Of a stretch of DNA of 64,000 nt, positions 24,100 through 36,349 are shown piece after piece. The DNA lies in the NCBI GenBank assembly GCA_030549495.1, contig JAUIRK010000641.1:372001-436000 (forward strand), read 5' to 3'. Both the position numbers and the translations under genes were made by a program. This DNA comes from Nectonema munidae. Lineage: Eukaryota > Nematomorpha > Nectonematoida > Nectonematidae. The notes beneath the pieces are model-generated. The model ran no database searches, was not told where the DNA came from, and was given only the letters and a program-made list of their open reading frames with translations. Every line of letters begins with the position of its first letter. The stretch's first letter is position 1.

Positions 24100-24760
24100 T
24101 GTCTCTTGAAGTGTGAGATGAGGGTTCTATCAAAAAAAACTTTTTTTTCCGGTATTCGGTAATTTCATCGTGATGCAATACATCGTTGGTATTTTTATCG
24201 TATAGTGATTACATCGCGAGATTTATGGATTAACCATTACTTCCTTGCGGTGTCATAAGATAATCCCACAATTTGCGTATACAATTATGCATACATTTTT
24301 ATAAAATTACTAACTGTATACTACATATTTATTTGTATCTTCATATCTCAAAATGTCTTTAAGTGCACGAAAAGCAGCTTTTATATAGACTTATCGTCAT
24401 TGTCTCTAACTTCCTTTACTTCTTCTCAAATTCTGTGTATATATAAATATCTCTTCATAGGATTTTTTTTATAATAAAACTAAAAAATAATTTAATTGTT
24501 CGTAATAAACTTAAAAAAAATTATAAAGCGATATTTACATAAAAACATCGAGCTTCCGTCAAGCATAAAATTAGTATGACGATGTAATCACTGCACGATG
24601 AAAATACCGACGATGTATTGAATCACGATGAATTTACTATACGATGAAATTACCGAATACCGGAAAAAAAAGTTTTTTTTTTGATAAAACCCTCATCTCA
24701 CACTTCAAGAGACATTGCTCCTATTGATTTCTTTTACAAAGTTTTTCCAAAAAGAACACA
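24054..24760. repeat. Fold-back with ~160-200-bp arms
   Basis: The sequence from 24054 (GTGTTCTTTTTGGAAAAAC...) through about 24215 reappears inverted from about 24580 to 24760 with few differences. Shared strings include GAAGTGTGAGATGAGGGTT, CCGGTATTCGGTAATTTCAT and GATTACATCG. The outer part of both arms encodes the same piggyBac segment (reads as APIDFF then FPK). The inversion therefore copied transposase sequence together with an AT-rich, ATCG-rich core. The loop (24216-24579) has no gene. Confidence 0.85.
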
Positions 24761-24765
24761 CTCCG

Positions 24766-25250
24766 TAATTTTTGGCAAAATTTTGCACTGGGATTTAGAA
24801 AAAATTAAACTTTTTTAGAAAATTAACATGGTGGATTATTATTTATTTTTTTAAATAAAATTTTCTTTTTGATGGAAAGCTTTGATTAAGAGGTGGAGAA
24901 TGTGTATAGATAAAAAAAGAATTAGAATATAAAAAGCATTTTTCAAAAAATATTGAAGAAACCTACTGAAACTTCCTCTGAAAATAATGATACTAGTATA
25001 AAAATCCTATTCTATCACCAAATGGCCGCAAAATACTTTCCAGAAATTTTCTTAAAACATGAAGACTGAACTTAGGTAGAGGAGTTGTGTAACTTCTAAT
25101 ATTTTATTCATGTTTTCAAGTTACAGATATGACATGTTTAAACATAAATATGAACTTAAAAGTGTACTTATTTTAGACAATATTCCTTTGCTAAGACATA
25201 TTCAAAATGTGCGTATTTCATTTTAATTTGATTTTAAATATTTTATAAGG
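24766..25250. other. Intergenic, no gene seen
   Basis: AT-rich sequence between the fold-back and the 3' end of the Arl2 gene. I see nothing recognisable. Confidence 0.5.
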
Positions 25251-25256
25251 AGGAAA

Positions 25257-25262
25257 TTTATT
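25257..25262 (-). terminator. Poly(A) signal of Arl2
   Basis: AATAAA on the minus strand, about 80 nt downstream of the Arl2 stop codon. Confidence 0.5.
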
Positions 25263-25342
25263 TACAGTGAAAAAACGTTTTTGTAATAAAATATAAAAGA
25301 ATTTTTAGAATAGAAGGAAGGTAAACATGATTTCAAGACAAA

Positions 25343-28300
25343 TTAAAAGATTCTTTCGCTGATATCAGTAATTAGCCAATCCATCGCATCATTAACTTGA
25401 AAACCACTTATTCCACTGCATGGAAATATAGACCAGTTATGAGTTTTTATGGAACTTAATTCAAGAACCTTAAAAAGGTATAGATGTAAGAATATTACGA
25501 ATAAAGTAAGAAATTAATTTATTAAGAAAATAAAAATATATGTTGTCGAACATATATATTATCAAACGTTAAAGTGACTTACCTAAACCGAACAACTCTA
25601 TACTTTGAGTTTTTTATTTTGGATTTGTTAATAAAAAAAGTCTCTTGAGCTAATACTCTTCAAAAAAATTTTTAATTTTTTTATTGTCATTGATTATATT
25701 TTATTTTATAATTTTTAAAAACAAAAGGGAAAAAAATTATTAAAAGTATAATTAAAATTAATAAGATAAAAGGTCAAAATTAGGGGAAAAACTAAATAAA
25801 AATTAAACAATAAATTAGTTAAAAAACTTACATTGTAAAAAAAAAGCCATTAACAAATTTTTAATTGATATTTCAGCAGTTTGGTTAATATAACTACCTT
25901 ATTAAATCCATCTTCTTTATACAAAGATTCAGACAATCACTATGGCCACCTTTTTGTACTAGCTAAAGCAATGGCGGATCCAGAAATTTCTTATAGGGGG
26001 GCCGAAATCTATTTAATTTTTTTGCAATTTTGCTAAGTCTTCAGAGAATACGCCAGCTTTATTATGTTTTAGAATCACTAATTACCTGTTTTCATATTTT
26101 TAACATTATTTTGCCATAAATAAATTGCAAAAATTTATTTTTATACATGTAAGGGTAATTTTCGAAGCCATTTTTCATAGGGGGGCTAGGCCCATGAGCC
26201 CCCCCCCCCTGGATCCGCCACTGGCTAAAGGATATAAATCTAGTAGTTGCGAATATAAATAATAATCAGAGTATTTGTATGGTTTAATTTGCCAATAATA
26301 ACCATAAATTTTTCACTATTATAAATTTATTAAAAAAGACGTTACTATTAATACCAGCGTTTCTCAACCGCAAAAAAATTGTAAAATAAGCGAGCTCTTT
26401 TTTCTGTAAATTGACGTCATAACAGTTAAGGTATATATTTATGATAAGGAAATAATTTTTTACATATTTTTTAAATGAAAACTATTTAATAGGGTATCAT
26501 AAACGAACACTTAGAATCTTATCAAGCATTAATCATAATAAATTCGAAACACAAGTATTAACTTTCCTCAAATCACTATTTGATAATATATATTTTTAAT
26601 TATCACTCATTTTTAGAATGATAAATTTTAGGAAATTTTTTATTGTATTTTTTAGTTCGTTTAATTGAGAATCGTTTTTGTCTTGGTTCTAATTCCCTTT
26701 TCCTTCAACCGCAAATATCGTGATAAATAATGATATATTTGTTGTGTAGGCTGAAGGGTAGGGTAATTCCTTAAAAAAAATTTTTCTGACACCATACCAA
26801 AAAGATGAGTTTTTAGGCATAAATAAAGATTTTATTAAGCTTTTTTGTAAATAAAAACAAAACCTCGCGCTCTCATGTCAGTGAAAGTATGAAAAAGTAC
26901 TTATAAATTTGATCATCAAAAAGTGCAAACTTTTATTATTAGGAAAAAATTTTCCCTGAAAGAATAAATAAAAATGTATTGTTAAAAAATATGAAAACAG
27001 TTAAAAGTTATTTTTTCCAATAAACTTCATGTTCAGGTAATCAATTTTTTTTGAATTTTTATACAGCTCTTCCATTAATTTTACCGCTCTTTCGGCGTTT
27101 TGGTTACTCCTGGAAATGTCTAATTTTGATTCTTCGTTCTTCCAGTGTGTATTAAGACAGTTCAATGCTTTGTTACACCTCACTGTTTCGACTCCAGTTA
27201 ACAGTTTTTGATATACCTCGTCATCATAGTGTTGAGAGTGGAACCACGCTTGCGCCCAGTAAGTTGATATGAAATCACATGGTATGTAAAGCAAATCACG
27301 ATATTTAGGTAAAAGAAAAAAGGCCATCAAGGCATAAATTCCTCTAGAGTTCCATCTTGCTTGATGAAGACTTGGCAATTTTCTCCACTTAATACATGGC
27401 AGCTTAGATGTATGTTTGAAATGATTAAAAGCCATACACAACTCGTACAAAAATTTAAAGTCATCACGCCAACCAGGATTTTGATATTGTGGCGTTTCAT
27501 CTAAAGCTGAGAAATTATAGTCTCTTTGCAGGTTAGCTATTCATAATAGCATCAACAAAAAAATAATTTAGTTGTGGTTTTGTTGATTTATCCTGAAAAT
27601 AATAATTTAGGACGTGTTTTAATATCAAATCCAATACGTGATGTTGGCAGCCGATGTATTGTGGTTCAGGATAACCAAGTTCAGAAACTCTATCTTTCAG
27701 CATTTTTATTACTCCACCATGACGACCAGTGTTGGTTGCTGTCGTATCGCAAATGATCATAGATATATTTTTCCAAACATTGTAATTATCAATCAGCTTT
27801 TCCATTTCTTTAAAAATAGCCCTAGCAGATCCAGATTCACATTTCAAGATTCCAAGTTTCATCTCGTAATTCTGATTTTTTAGAAGAACAACTTGGTGTT
27901 CTACTCCTTTTAACTTCTTTCCGTCAAACTGTAAACAAAAAGAATCGCTAGTGTTCATCAAAAAATTCAAAATCTTCGATTTCATTGCTCTTCCATCTTT
28001 GATCACTTTTTTCCATATAGAAGATTGCGTTGGAACTGAAATATCTAAGCCTTCGTTTCTAATTGTTGTGAGAATTTGATGCGCTTTGTTTGTTGAAACA
28101 CTATTCTTATAAAATAAAACGCTTGCTGTTTTTGTTGAACCTCTTTTAAACTTAGGCTCTTGTAGTTTAGACGATGAAGAAAAGGAAGAAAAAGAAGAAG
28201 AACATGAAGAAGAATATGATGATGATGATGATGATGGTGAAAAAGGTGAAACTTCGTCGTTTGAAAAGCTTGAATTATCTTCAACCTGAGAAGAATTATG

Positions 28301-31300
28301 GGAAATCGGGTTTTGAATTGAATATTTTTTACTTGGATGAATGGAGGTTGAAGGAGCCTCTCTTAACGTAGAATATCCTACTTTTCCTCGGCTTTGAATT
28401 TGTGTTTCGTAAAAAACCTTGTATTCCTTGCACTTCCAAAAACCTGTGACATTTGTTACATCAAATACTTGCGAAAGAATGACTGATACGAATTTTTCGG
28501 ATTGTCTCTTTCTGTTTTTTATCTCTAATTGGATGAGATTCCCGAGCTTTTTTCTGATTTGAGATTTCGAAAGTAGAGGAAAATTTAATGTATGATCCCA
28601 AAGATACTGAATCTCCCCCAATATATGCTTAATTCTCTCTTCTTTACTCTTCATTTGACCGTATAAAAACTTGAAGTTCCCTAGAATTTGACAATTAGTT
28701 GGCATTCTGATTAGCTTTGAAATAGACTCCAATAAGGGAATACTTCCCTTTCTTTTTTGCTTTGAATTATAGGTAAAATTATTTTGCCATATAAATTTTT
28801 TGCTTTCAGTTTTTAAACTTGAATTTTTTGAACTCATATTTTGATCAAAGTTGTAATTATTATTTTAAAAATCTTTGTGAAAAATTCTAAATAAAACTTT
28901 GGTTTAATATAAATAAAATAATCTTAATAATTGAATTTATATACTATTATCCATTATACTCATATGTTTCAATAACAAAGTTTTTTTAATTTTTAATAAA
29001 AGTGGCAATAAGCTTAATATAAGTGAAAAAAGTTCTTTAAAATATCAAAATTTTCCAAATAAACAAACTTCAAATTTATCTACTATTTTAATTTTAACGC
29101 CATCTATTATTTATTTTAAATCTTGCATTTTCATACATAGATTATTTTACCTTACACGGAGCGGAACCTTTTTTAAACTTTGATGAATTCTAATATGATA
29201 TTAATTATTTAGACATCATTCCTCACAACTTCCCATAAGTGTCATTTTAAATATTAAATTTTTTTTTTGGGAATTACCCTAGTGAAGGGTCCCTTGAAAG
29301 GTTAATATATTTCAAGGGTTCAGTGAAGGTAAACTAATGTTCCCAAATTTTAAAAATATTCAATAGGGTCTTTTAGTTTTTCTTTTATTCAAAAATTATA
29401 TTTTATCATACTTTTTGTTAAATTAAACAAATATATTATCTATAGCTGCATAAGATAGAGTAAATATATTGTTATACGAATAAATAGAATTAACATAGAT
29501 ATCATTATGATATAATAGAGTTGGAGTCGATTCTGATTATAATTACAGAAATTCCTAGAATCCTATTAATTTAAAAAAACGAAAATTAGACCTATAGAAC
29601 CACCAAATAATTAGAATATCACAGTAATAGCTTAGCTGGTATCAGGAAAACGAGCATAGTTTCTTAATAAACTAAGAACTGAGCTAGACAGTACCTTCTC
29701 TATCAACGCAACACAAAGACATGATAATCCGCTTACAGAGTAGAAATACAGGGAGAGCAGGAATTTTTTCATTCTTACAGCCAAAACTGTTCTTTAGTGT
29801 TTGACAGTTATGACAACCAACATTATGCATATTTCAGCGAAGCATACAAATAATGATCCAGTAAGCTAAAGGAAACCAAAGCAATTCATCTTTCTACAGT
29901 TAACTAAATTCGCTTTTGAATATCAACAAATATGCTTTTTTAGTAATCAGAATCAGAATCAAAATTTTACAAAAGAAAAAATCAGAAAAAGAGGTGTCAT
30001 TAAAATATTCAGAGAATCAGAATCATTACATAGAATCGGACCCAAAATTACGTTATAAAAAAGCAACATTTAGAAAAATCTTACATCCTATTGACAGGTC
30101 ATGGACTTGCACAAACAAAAAAATATAGTGAAATTAAGAATCAAGAAGTGTATATGCTAACCTTTTTGATTTCTTCAGAGTTAATGGATCCTTCTAAGTC
30201 TTGTTTATTTGCCAGAATAAGTAAAGAAGCGCCTTCTAATCTCTTAAAAGAAAAGCGTTTACGATGTTAATTCATGAAGCATGCAATTAAACCTCTTCAA
30301 GGAGCAAGGAATGCAGTTCAGCTCTGCAATCATTCAAACGATGAATATCACAACTGTCCACCACCCATACAAGACCATCTGTACTTTCGAAATAGTTTTT
30401 CCAGAAGGGACGCAAGCATCTTTGTCCACCTACATCCCATATGTTCAAAACATGACTGAGAAGATATAGGAATTAAAAACACTATCTTGGAACAAATTGG
30501 TGAATAAACCTTTTATAGTTGAAAGATTTTATTGAAAAGCCAAATGTTGGAGAAACGGTGGAAGTATCTTCACCAATGAAATACTTCACAACGGTTGTCT
30601 TGCCAGCATTGTCTAAACCTCTAAGCAAATAAAAAAACGCAATTCAACAAAATATAATTCTATAAAGACAGTAAATTATAAATGAAGAAATACGCCGTAA
30701 AGTCGGTGTCCATAAATAAAGTAGAAAAGAAGTTAACAAGAGGTTCATTCTTTAAAATCTCAACTTGAAAATACAAACCACTTATATAATTATAGTCAAA
30801 CCGGTGTTATATTATATAATGATGCTGCCTAGATATCCTTTTTTGGACCCCTTAAATTTTGCACAGATTAGAAATAAAATATATGAATTCATTACACACA
30901 TTTAGTGCATAATCTTCAATTTAAGAAATAAGTCACAATTTATCCTATGAGACCCCCAAAGGCAAAAGTTTCAGCAACACTCCCTACACGTTGTAACTGC
31001 TGGATTCACTGTTTCCATTCAGTTGAATTTTTAACATTAGAGAAATTTTAAATATCATTTTAAAAGAATAATTTTGCAAAAACTAATGCCCGGCTATATA
31101 GATTAATGCCAGGCTATTTTTGTATTTTATTGAGAAAAGTTTTTAATAATACGGTCAAAATTTATCTTCATCAGATGCAATAGAAATTTTTGAGCTTTTT
31201 CTTAATTATAACAATGGTCATGTATTCTCGGGGCAAAAGGCCTCCCCACTGCCTGAATAATATTGAATTCTCTCAATTCTACATATCATATTTGTTCATA

Positions 31301-34300
31301 GATATTCGTTTTATTTGATGTTTTAGTTTTTTCTTATCAAGATTGTTTTGAATAGTTGGCAATGTTTTCACACTTTCTTTAAAATTTTTGTTAATAAAAT
31401 TTATTACAAATAATTTGGGTTATAACATAGGGAATGGAATAGCTAATTCATATAATTTTAAGCCTTTAAGGTATATTTTATTCAAAACTATTTTATTTAG
31501 GGCTAATTTTCTTCAAAAATCGTATATGTTCAATTTGTATTTAAAGGGGCCACATGCACAAAGTTTATATTCATCTTTCTCATGCAGCAGCTGTGGCCAA
31601 GTTTGTGTCAAAAATCGAGCTGATTAGCCATCATCAAGCCTACGTAAGATATATATAACACCCTTAAATGTTCTTTATCGTAGCCAAGTCTAACAACTTA
31701 CTAAGAGAATAAATATGTAAGTACATTATGACGATTTTTTTTTCTGTGTTACTAATCTAGTTTAGTTTGATTTCGCTGATAAAATTTTTACAATTTAATT
31801 ATAAGCCACAATGCATCTCATTACAGAGTAATCAATCCACCTAACCAATTCATTTGATATGAACTAGACCCGTTTGACAATTACTGAGATGAGAGACTGA
31901 GAAAAATCTTTTAGCTCATAATCAATATTGCATCAGATAGTGGGGTTGTCGAATAATCTGCTGTTGAGGACTGACTATATTACCAATGAGTCCTCTAAGA
32001 TAACTCTTTCCATAAGGTCCTCAGAAGACAAAGACATTTTTAACCTTCGAACACCAAATATAGAATCGACTCAACCAAAAATTATGTTCCCTAAAGATTT
32101 ACAAAAGAGATCATTTTTAGATTCATGGCATAAAACCTTCATTTGGTTAGAGTATAGCGTTTCTAGCGATAGAAAGGGCAATTGTGACCATGGGTTTCAA
32201 TAACGTGTAAATGACAAGAAGGGATAAGGCATACTTACATGCGATGAGTAGTGATGAATGATTTTGTTGTGTTGTTGAGCTAAAGGTCTTTTATAATTTT
32301 TGCTAGGGGTCTCAATTAAAAAAATGAATTAACATATAAACTACTGTACTAAAAAATTGACAACAATTTTTAATTCACAGATTTAATATTTTCCCTAAAA
32401 ATGATAAGAATATACGAAAACGATATCAGAAAATTTTATATGCTGTCTGACTTTGGAACTTTTGGTTAGGAAAGCCACCTCACGTTTGAGTGCAGCAAGA
32501 GTTTTCGAAATCATTTTCTTTGCATAAATGTGAAAACAAACAAGAGTTGAGGGCATTTGCTAATGACTTCATTGAGAACATTTTTCAACTCATCAGATAT
32601 GGTTTTCATTATTAAGGCTTGGCGATGAATAGCGCCCAGGGTAACAACTACATCAGAAGATTTTTGCTTTATCAGAGACTAAAAACTAGAACAAGAAGAA
32701 ATTGCTAGAGCGCGGTCAGTACATACAGAGCACTGCCAGACAGTGGATGTTCTGGCTTAATAACATGTGCTGTAAAAGTGTCCACCTTGTCGAATAATTC
32801 TCTTGCAGTGGTTCTTCTGTTAGGAGTTTCGCAAAACAAAAAATTGTCTACCGGGTGTTTGTCATATACATATTGTACGTAAGGCTGAGCTGCAGCATCC
32901 ATCGTTTCTCAAGCTAAATTGGAAAAAAGTTGAAACTCGAATTCCGAATTAATAAAATCATCAGACATTTCTCCTATTAGCCTTTTAACGGTATCGTTTG
33001 ACAGGAAGATAAGTTCCAACTTTACAAGTTGGACACATGTGGTTGATCAACTAGATTTTCTCATCTTCTGTCACAGTGATTCTATTTCTTTTTGTCTCCT
33101 CTGTTTTTCTCTGCTAAAACTCAATCGTCCAATCAAGCTCTCTTCTTTCATTCACGCCCTCTTCTCTTCTTAAGCTCTCCTATCTCACTCAGCTCTCTTC
33201 TCTCCAGTGACGTAGCTAGGCTGGGGCATGAGGGGCCGTGCCCACACTCATATGTACCTCATCGTGCCCCATGCATCTTGTGCGATATCAGTTTTTGAAA
33301 ATTTCTCCAATGAAAGAATCAAGAAAGTATAAATTTTTTGTACAGTATAGGTTTTTTGTTTTTAAATTGTGCCCCTTCTATCAACTTTTTTTGGCTACAC
33401 CACTATTCTGTCTAATTTGCATTTAGAGTTAAATTAAAATTGTTTTCAATTGTTACAATTTTATATCAATGAATATTGTTAGACTCGCGCTAAGAATTTT
33501 TTTTCAACAAGTCACTTAATCGTTATCACTACGTTTGCTACATTTTGTAACATTTGAAAACTCTAATTTTTCAAGTCAAGAAATATTTTCAATTGTTATT
33601 TGGGAATGAATATTTTGATTATCTATTCAGTTTAAAAGCAAGAATACTCTATTTGCTTAATATTTGAGCAGAGATTTTTTTATAATGTTCCATTGTTAAA
33701 TTTTATAAGTAACACTGTACATAATCAAATCACTTTTTTAAAGAAAATTTGTTGATTATTATAATAAAAACATAATATCGTAACAAAATGTTTCAGTTCT
33801 TAAAAATGTACTTGATCTATTTATGACAGCTGTCAGAATTTTATTTGTAGATAGAAATATTCAAAAAAAACGCAATGATTTTCTTTCTCGTATACTTTGA
33901 TTTATGTAAGTTTGGTCCTCGGACATTTCGCCCCGTTATTTTCATAAGACAGTTCGTCCCATTATTTTCATAAGACAGTTCGTCCCATGGACAATTCGCC
34001 CCATTATTTTCATAAGACAGTTTGTTTCATGGACAATTCGCCACGTTATTTTCATAAGACATTTTGTCTCATGGACAATTCTAAAAAATTAAGAGATAAA
34101 ATGATTAATTTAAAATAATTTAATAGAGATAAAATAAACAAGAATATAAAATTTTTTAATAATTTTACACATATAATAAGCAAAGATGGATGAAACAAAT
34201 AGCCTATGAGACAATTTGTCCATGGGGCGAAATGTCTGTCGACCGTTAGTTTAAATCATTTTTTAATTATAAGGCTACTTAAACGTTGGATTTTGCTGCT

Positions 34301-36145
34301 TATAAAAACTCGAAAATATCAAATAAACTCTAATTTTTTATGCCTCCTATTATTTTCAAATTATTCTGAGAACAGACGGTTCCATTTTAAAATAGTGAAA
34401 ATTGCTTTATTAGTTTATTTTGTTTCCTTTCTCTCTTATGTTAATTATGTGGCAAATTTTTCAATTTTGAGTAAAAGGTAAGGTGAAGCTGGTGTATTTT
34501 CATTGACAAGGCACTGATGTACCGCTTATGTCAAACTATGAACAAATTCGTATCGATGAGGAATCGAATCCAGAGGGTTTCGTGCTGAGTCCATCATCTC
34601 AACCAACCTGCCATGCCACCCATAGAGTATGCTGTAGGGGATACGTCAAATTAGTTTTCAAAAACTTAAGTTATGCTCTAAAATTTTTTAGTTTATGTTG
34701 AAGCTATATAACTTTTTCTGATAGACTTTTGTTCCTTAAAAGTTACTATAAAAGGCAAATCATTGGAAAATGTTAAAAGTTATTTTACTTTTTGTAGATT
34801 TTTGTAGCTTGTATCAATTTAGCTTTTAAACTATTTTGAATGATGCTGAGTAAAATGAAATAATGCGATCTTAATTTTTTGTTTGCACAATTATAACTTC
34901 ATTTTATACCCTTGCCCCTGAATCAATCACATTTTTTCATATAAGCATCAGAGGGTGTCTAGTAGACTCTTTGCCTTTAGACTACATTCACTCATATTAA
35001 ACTATCCAACCTTCAGTTATTTGCTTCCTCTATGATTCAAATATCCTTTCATCAATTCCTGTAATGTGCCTGGTAGATTACTTCATTTTTCAAACGAAAA
35101 GCCTATTCCACCCCCTAACAATTTTGGATTTTTTTAAACTAGTGTATATTCGATATGCAAACTTAATTGAAATATTTTCGCTGGAAGTATAGTATTTAAT
35201 AAATTCACCAATTTTGTAAAAAAAAATATAAACTAGTCATATAAATTTAAGACTTTAGGTATGCGCTGAATACACTCTATTTTAAAGGATTGCTTGAATA
35301 TTTGGTCTCTCGTGGTATTTCCAGACCACTAATTTTGAAAATTGCACAAAAAAATTTCGCCCCCAATAATTTTGAGGATGTGCGCCCCTGGTAATCAATC
35401 CATCTAACAAATTAATTTCATATGATCGAGGCTTATTTCGAATTGGTGAGAGGAGAGGTTGAGGAAAATATGGGATATAAACTAATAGATAAGTGTAAAA
35501 ATAATAGCAGGCATGAATAATTATAAATTTTTGCCTTGAAATCATATATTAATTTGTTCTCTTGTTAAGCTAGAAGGTAGTGATGCGATCACAATTACAA
35601 ACAAGGTAATTCAACTCGATAGATAGAATCTCTCCAGCTATCCGAAGTTATGATGGGATTGGGATATGAGTGTAAGTGTAGTCCGATGATAAGCATATGA
35701 ATATAAAAATTTTAAAAAGTTCGGCCCTAAAAATTTTAAGCATGTGCCCCACTCCCCTCTGATTTATATATTATATATATTCCTAAACCGAATAAATTGA
35801 ATGTAAATTAGCATCAGAGGGCTAAATGGTTAAGTTAAATCAACTATCTATATTAAAAAATAATTTTATAATTGAATTTAGGCAATAATTAAAATTTCTA
35901 AGCTTATTTAAAATTTAAAAAATTACATAAATAATGAAAAAATCTAAAGATGTGAAGTAGGGTTTAACACACAATATAGCATGGGTAAAATAAAATTATG
36001 TAAATCTTTTATATTTTAAAAATAAGTTAGATATTACCATTGGTTTAATTGTAAATTAAAGTAGTATAGTACGTAATTACAGCATAAGAATTCTTATTAC
36101 TTCTTCTTTCTGTTTAATTTTAGAAATAAAAGTAAGGAGGCCCAT
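25343..36145 (-). CDS. Arl2: ADP-ribosylation factor-like GTPase 2, five exons
   Basis: Exons (minus strand): 36081-36145, 30510-30620, 30293-30455, 30162-30242, 25343-25468. All junctions are GT-AG, phases agree, and the sum is 546 nt, i.e. 181 residues plus stop (human ARL2 has 184). The start [15 protein letters not shown] matches the family N terminus. G1 is GLDNAGKT (23-30), the switch I Thr is 47, G3 is WDVGGQ with Gln70, and G4 is NKQD (125-128). The end [12 protein letters not shown] is typical. Arl2 binds GTP, works with tubulin-folding cofactors in tubulin biogenesis, and has mitochondrial roles (family knowledge). G5 reads CSG instead of the usual CSA. Introns of 54 and 50 nt contrast with introns of 5460 and 4693 nt that hold transposons. 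Divergence from familiar Arl2 is notable, yet every key GTPase residue is kept, so it looks functional. Confidence 0.95.
25969..26223. mobile_element. hAT-type MITE in Arl2 intron 4
   Basis: The inverted ends are CAATGGCGGATCCAG at the left and CAGTGGCGGATCCAG on the other strand at the right, with G-runs just inside. A 7-bp duplication GCTAAAG (25962-25968 and 26224-26230) flanks it, which may be 8 bp with one change. It is 255 bp and non-coding. Confidence 0.85.
26760..29282 (-). mobile_element. Transposon of CDTTATNTG type, nearly whole
   Basis: The first frame, 28837-27533 (434 aa), carries a basic N-terminal region, a Ser-rich linker (about residues 198-224), [20 protein letters not shown] and the block [20 protein letters not shown], then [17 protein letters not shown] second frame, 27450-27001, continues with [20 protein letters not shown] and STYWAQAWF. 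The two join if one base shift near 27535 is allowed. I know such proteins only as uncharacterised, transposase-like sequences abundant in Hydra, aphids and crustaceans. The D-TT...CxHH layout resembles the hAT catalytic core. The ends support this: GGGTAATTCC repeats at about 26760 and, inverted, at 29271-29280, with TGAAGGGT on both sides (26752-26759 and 29283-29290). It sits in Arl2 intron 4 in the gene's own orientation. Confidence 0.72.
29293..30160. other. Arl2 intron 4, left-over sequence
   Basis: Intronic sequence between exon 4 and the nested transposon. Searching all minus-strand frames for the last Arl2 exon gave nothing here; that exon lies beyond the transposon. No other feature was seen. 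Confidence 0.6.
30621..31920. other. Arl2 intron 1, 3' part, no gene seen
   Basis: AT-rich intron sequence. The plus-strand open frame near 31388-31627 is low complexity and has no recognisable domain. Confidence 0.5.
32070..32205 (+). mobile_element. TTF-type zinc-finger fragment of hAT element
   Basis: The reading [14 protein letters not shown] followed by [13 protein letters not shown] matches the start of the TTF-type zinc finger found in ZMYM/hAT-related proteins. The domain is cut off after the WLEYSV block. It lies antisense in Arl2 intron 1. Confidence 0.55.
32450..32990 (-). mobile_element. hAT transposase fragment, ZBED5/SCAND3-like
   Basis: The open frame 32902-32705 reads [20 protein letters not shown], a block found in ZBED5/SCAND3-type hAT transposases just ahead of the first catalytic region. 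Broken frames on either side continue the theme with [20 protein letters not shown] residues (near 32470-32540). Several stops are present and no terminal repeats were found. A related, better copy is at 45.26-46.22 kb. Confidence 0.65.
33205..33405. mobile_element. hAT-like MITE
   Basis: The left end CAGTGACGTAGC and the right end GGCTACACCACTA are imperfect inverted repeats. The flanks TTCTCTC and TTCTGTC look like a worn target duplication. It contains GCCCC-rich strings just inside each end. Non-coding. Confidence 0.55.
33913..34245. mobile_element. MITE with internal tandem repeats
   Basis: Inverted ends: GGTCCTCGGACATTTCGCCC at the left and CGGTCGACAGACATTTCGCC on the other strand at the right. 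The left half contains four tandem units built on TTATTTTCATAAGACA and CATGGACAATTCGCC, about 30-47 bp apart. The outward GGACATTTCGCCCC motif is thus repeated inside the element. No coding content. It lies in Arl2 intron 1. Confidence 0.65.
34290..35390. repeat. Second copy of the 19.9-21.8 kb repeat block
   Basis: The stretch 34296-34770 matches 19885-20670 minus the MITE at 20228-20541, and 35096-35383 matches 21530-21815. The right end keeps the terminal GGATGTGCGCCCCTG. The left terminal CAGGGGCGC motif is missing. Non-coding; it lies in Arl2 intron 1. Confidence 0.7.
35391..36080. other. Arl2 intron 1, 5' part
   Basis: AT-rich intron sequence directly downstream of Arl2 exon 1. No further feature was seen. 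Confidence 0.5.
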
Positions 36146-36349
36146 TTTAAAAAAGAAGATAATAAATAGTAAAAAAAAATACAAAAAAACCCAAATTTTT
36201 ATGTTTAAAACTCTCTTAGACCTAAAGCACAATATTATTTAACCCATACTCTACACAGAACAACTAGCTGCATTTTCATATGATCCTCAGGGATTTATAG
36301 TGAGAATTCTTCTGTTTATTTTTTGACATTTTTCTATTGTAAGATTAGT

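Noticed and set aside
28174-28371. Plus-strand Lys/Met-rich frame
   Set aside because: Antisense shadow of the Ser-rich linker in the CDTTATNTG transposase.
29900-30130. Last Arl2 exon just after the NKQD exon
   Set aside because: No frame there gives the W-x-x-x-D-I end. The true match is at 25343-25468, in the right phase and with a good acceptor.
32705-32902. Host gene of the ZBED5/SCAND3 type
   Set aside because: The neighbouring frames are broken and the context is an intron; it is a decayed hAT transposase rather than a domesticated gene.
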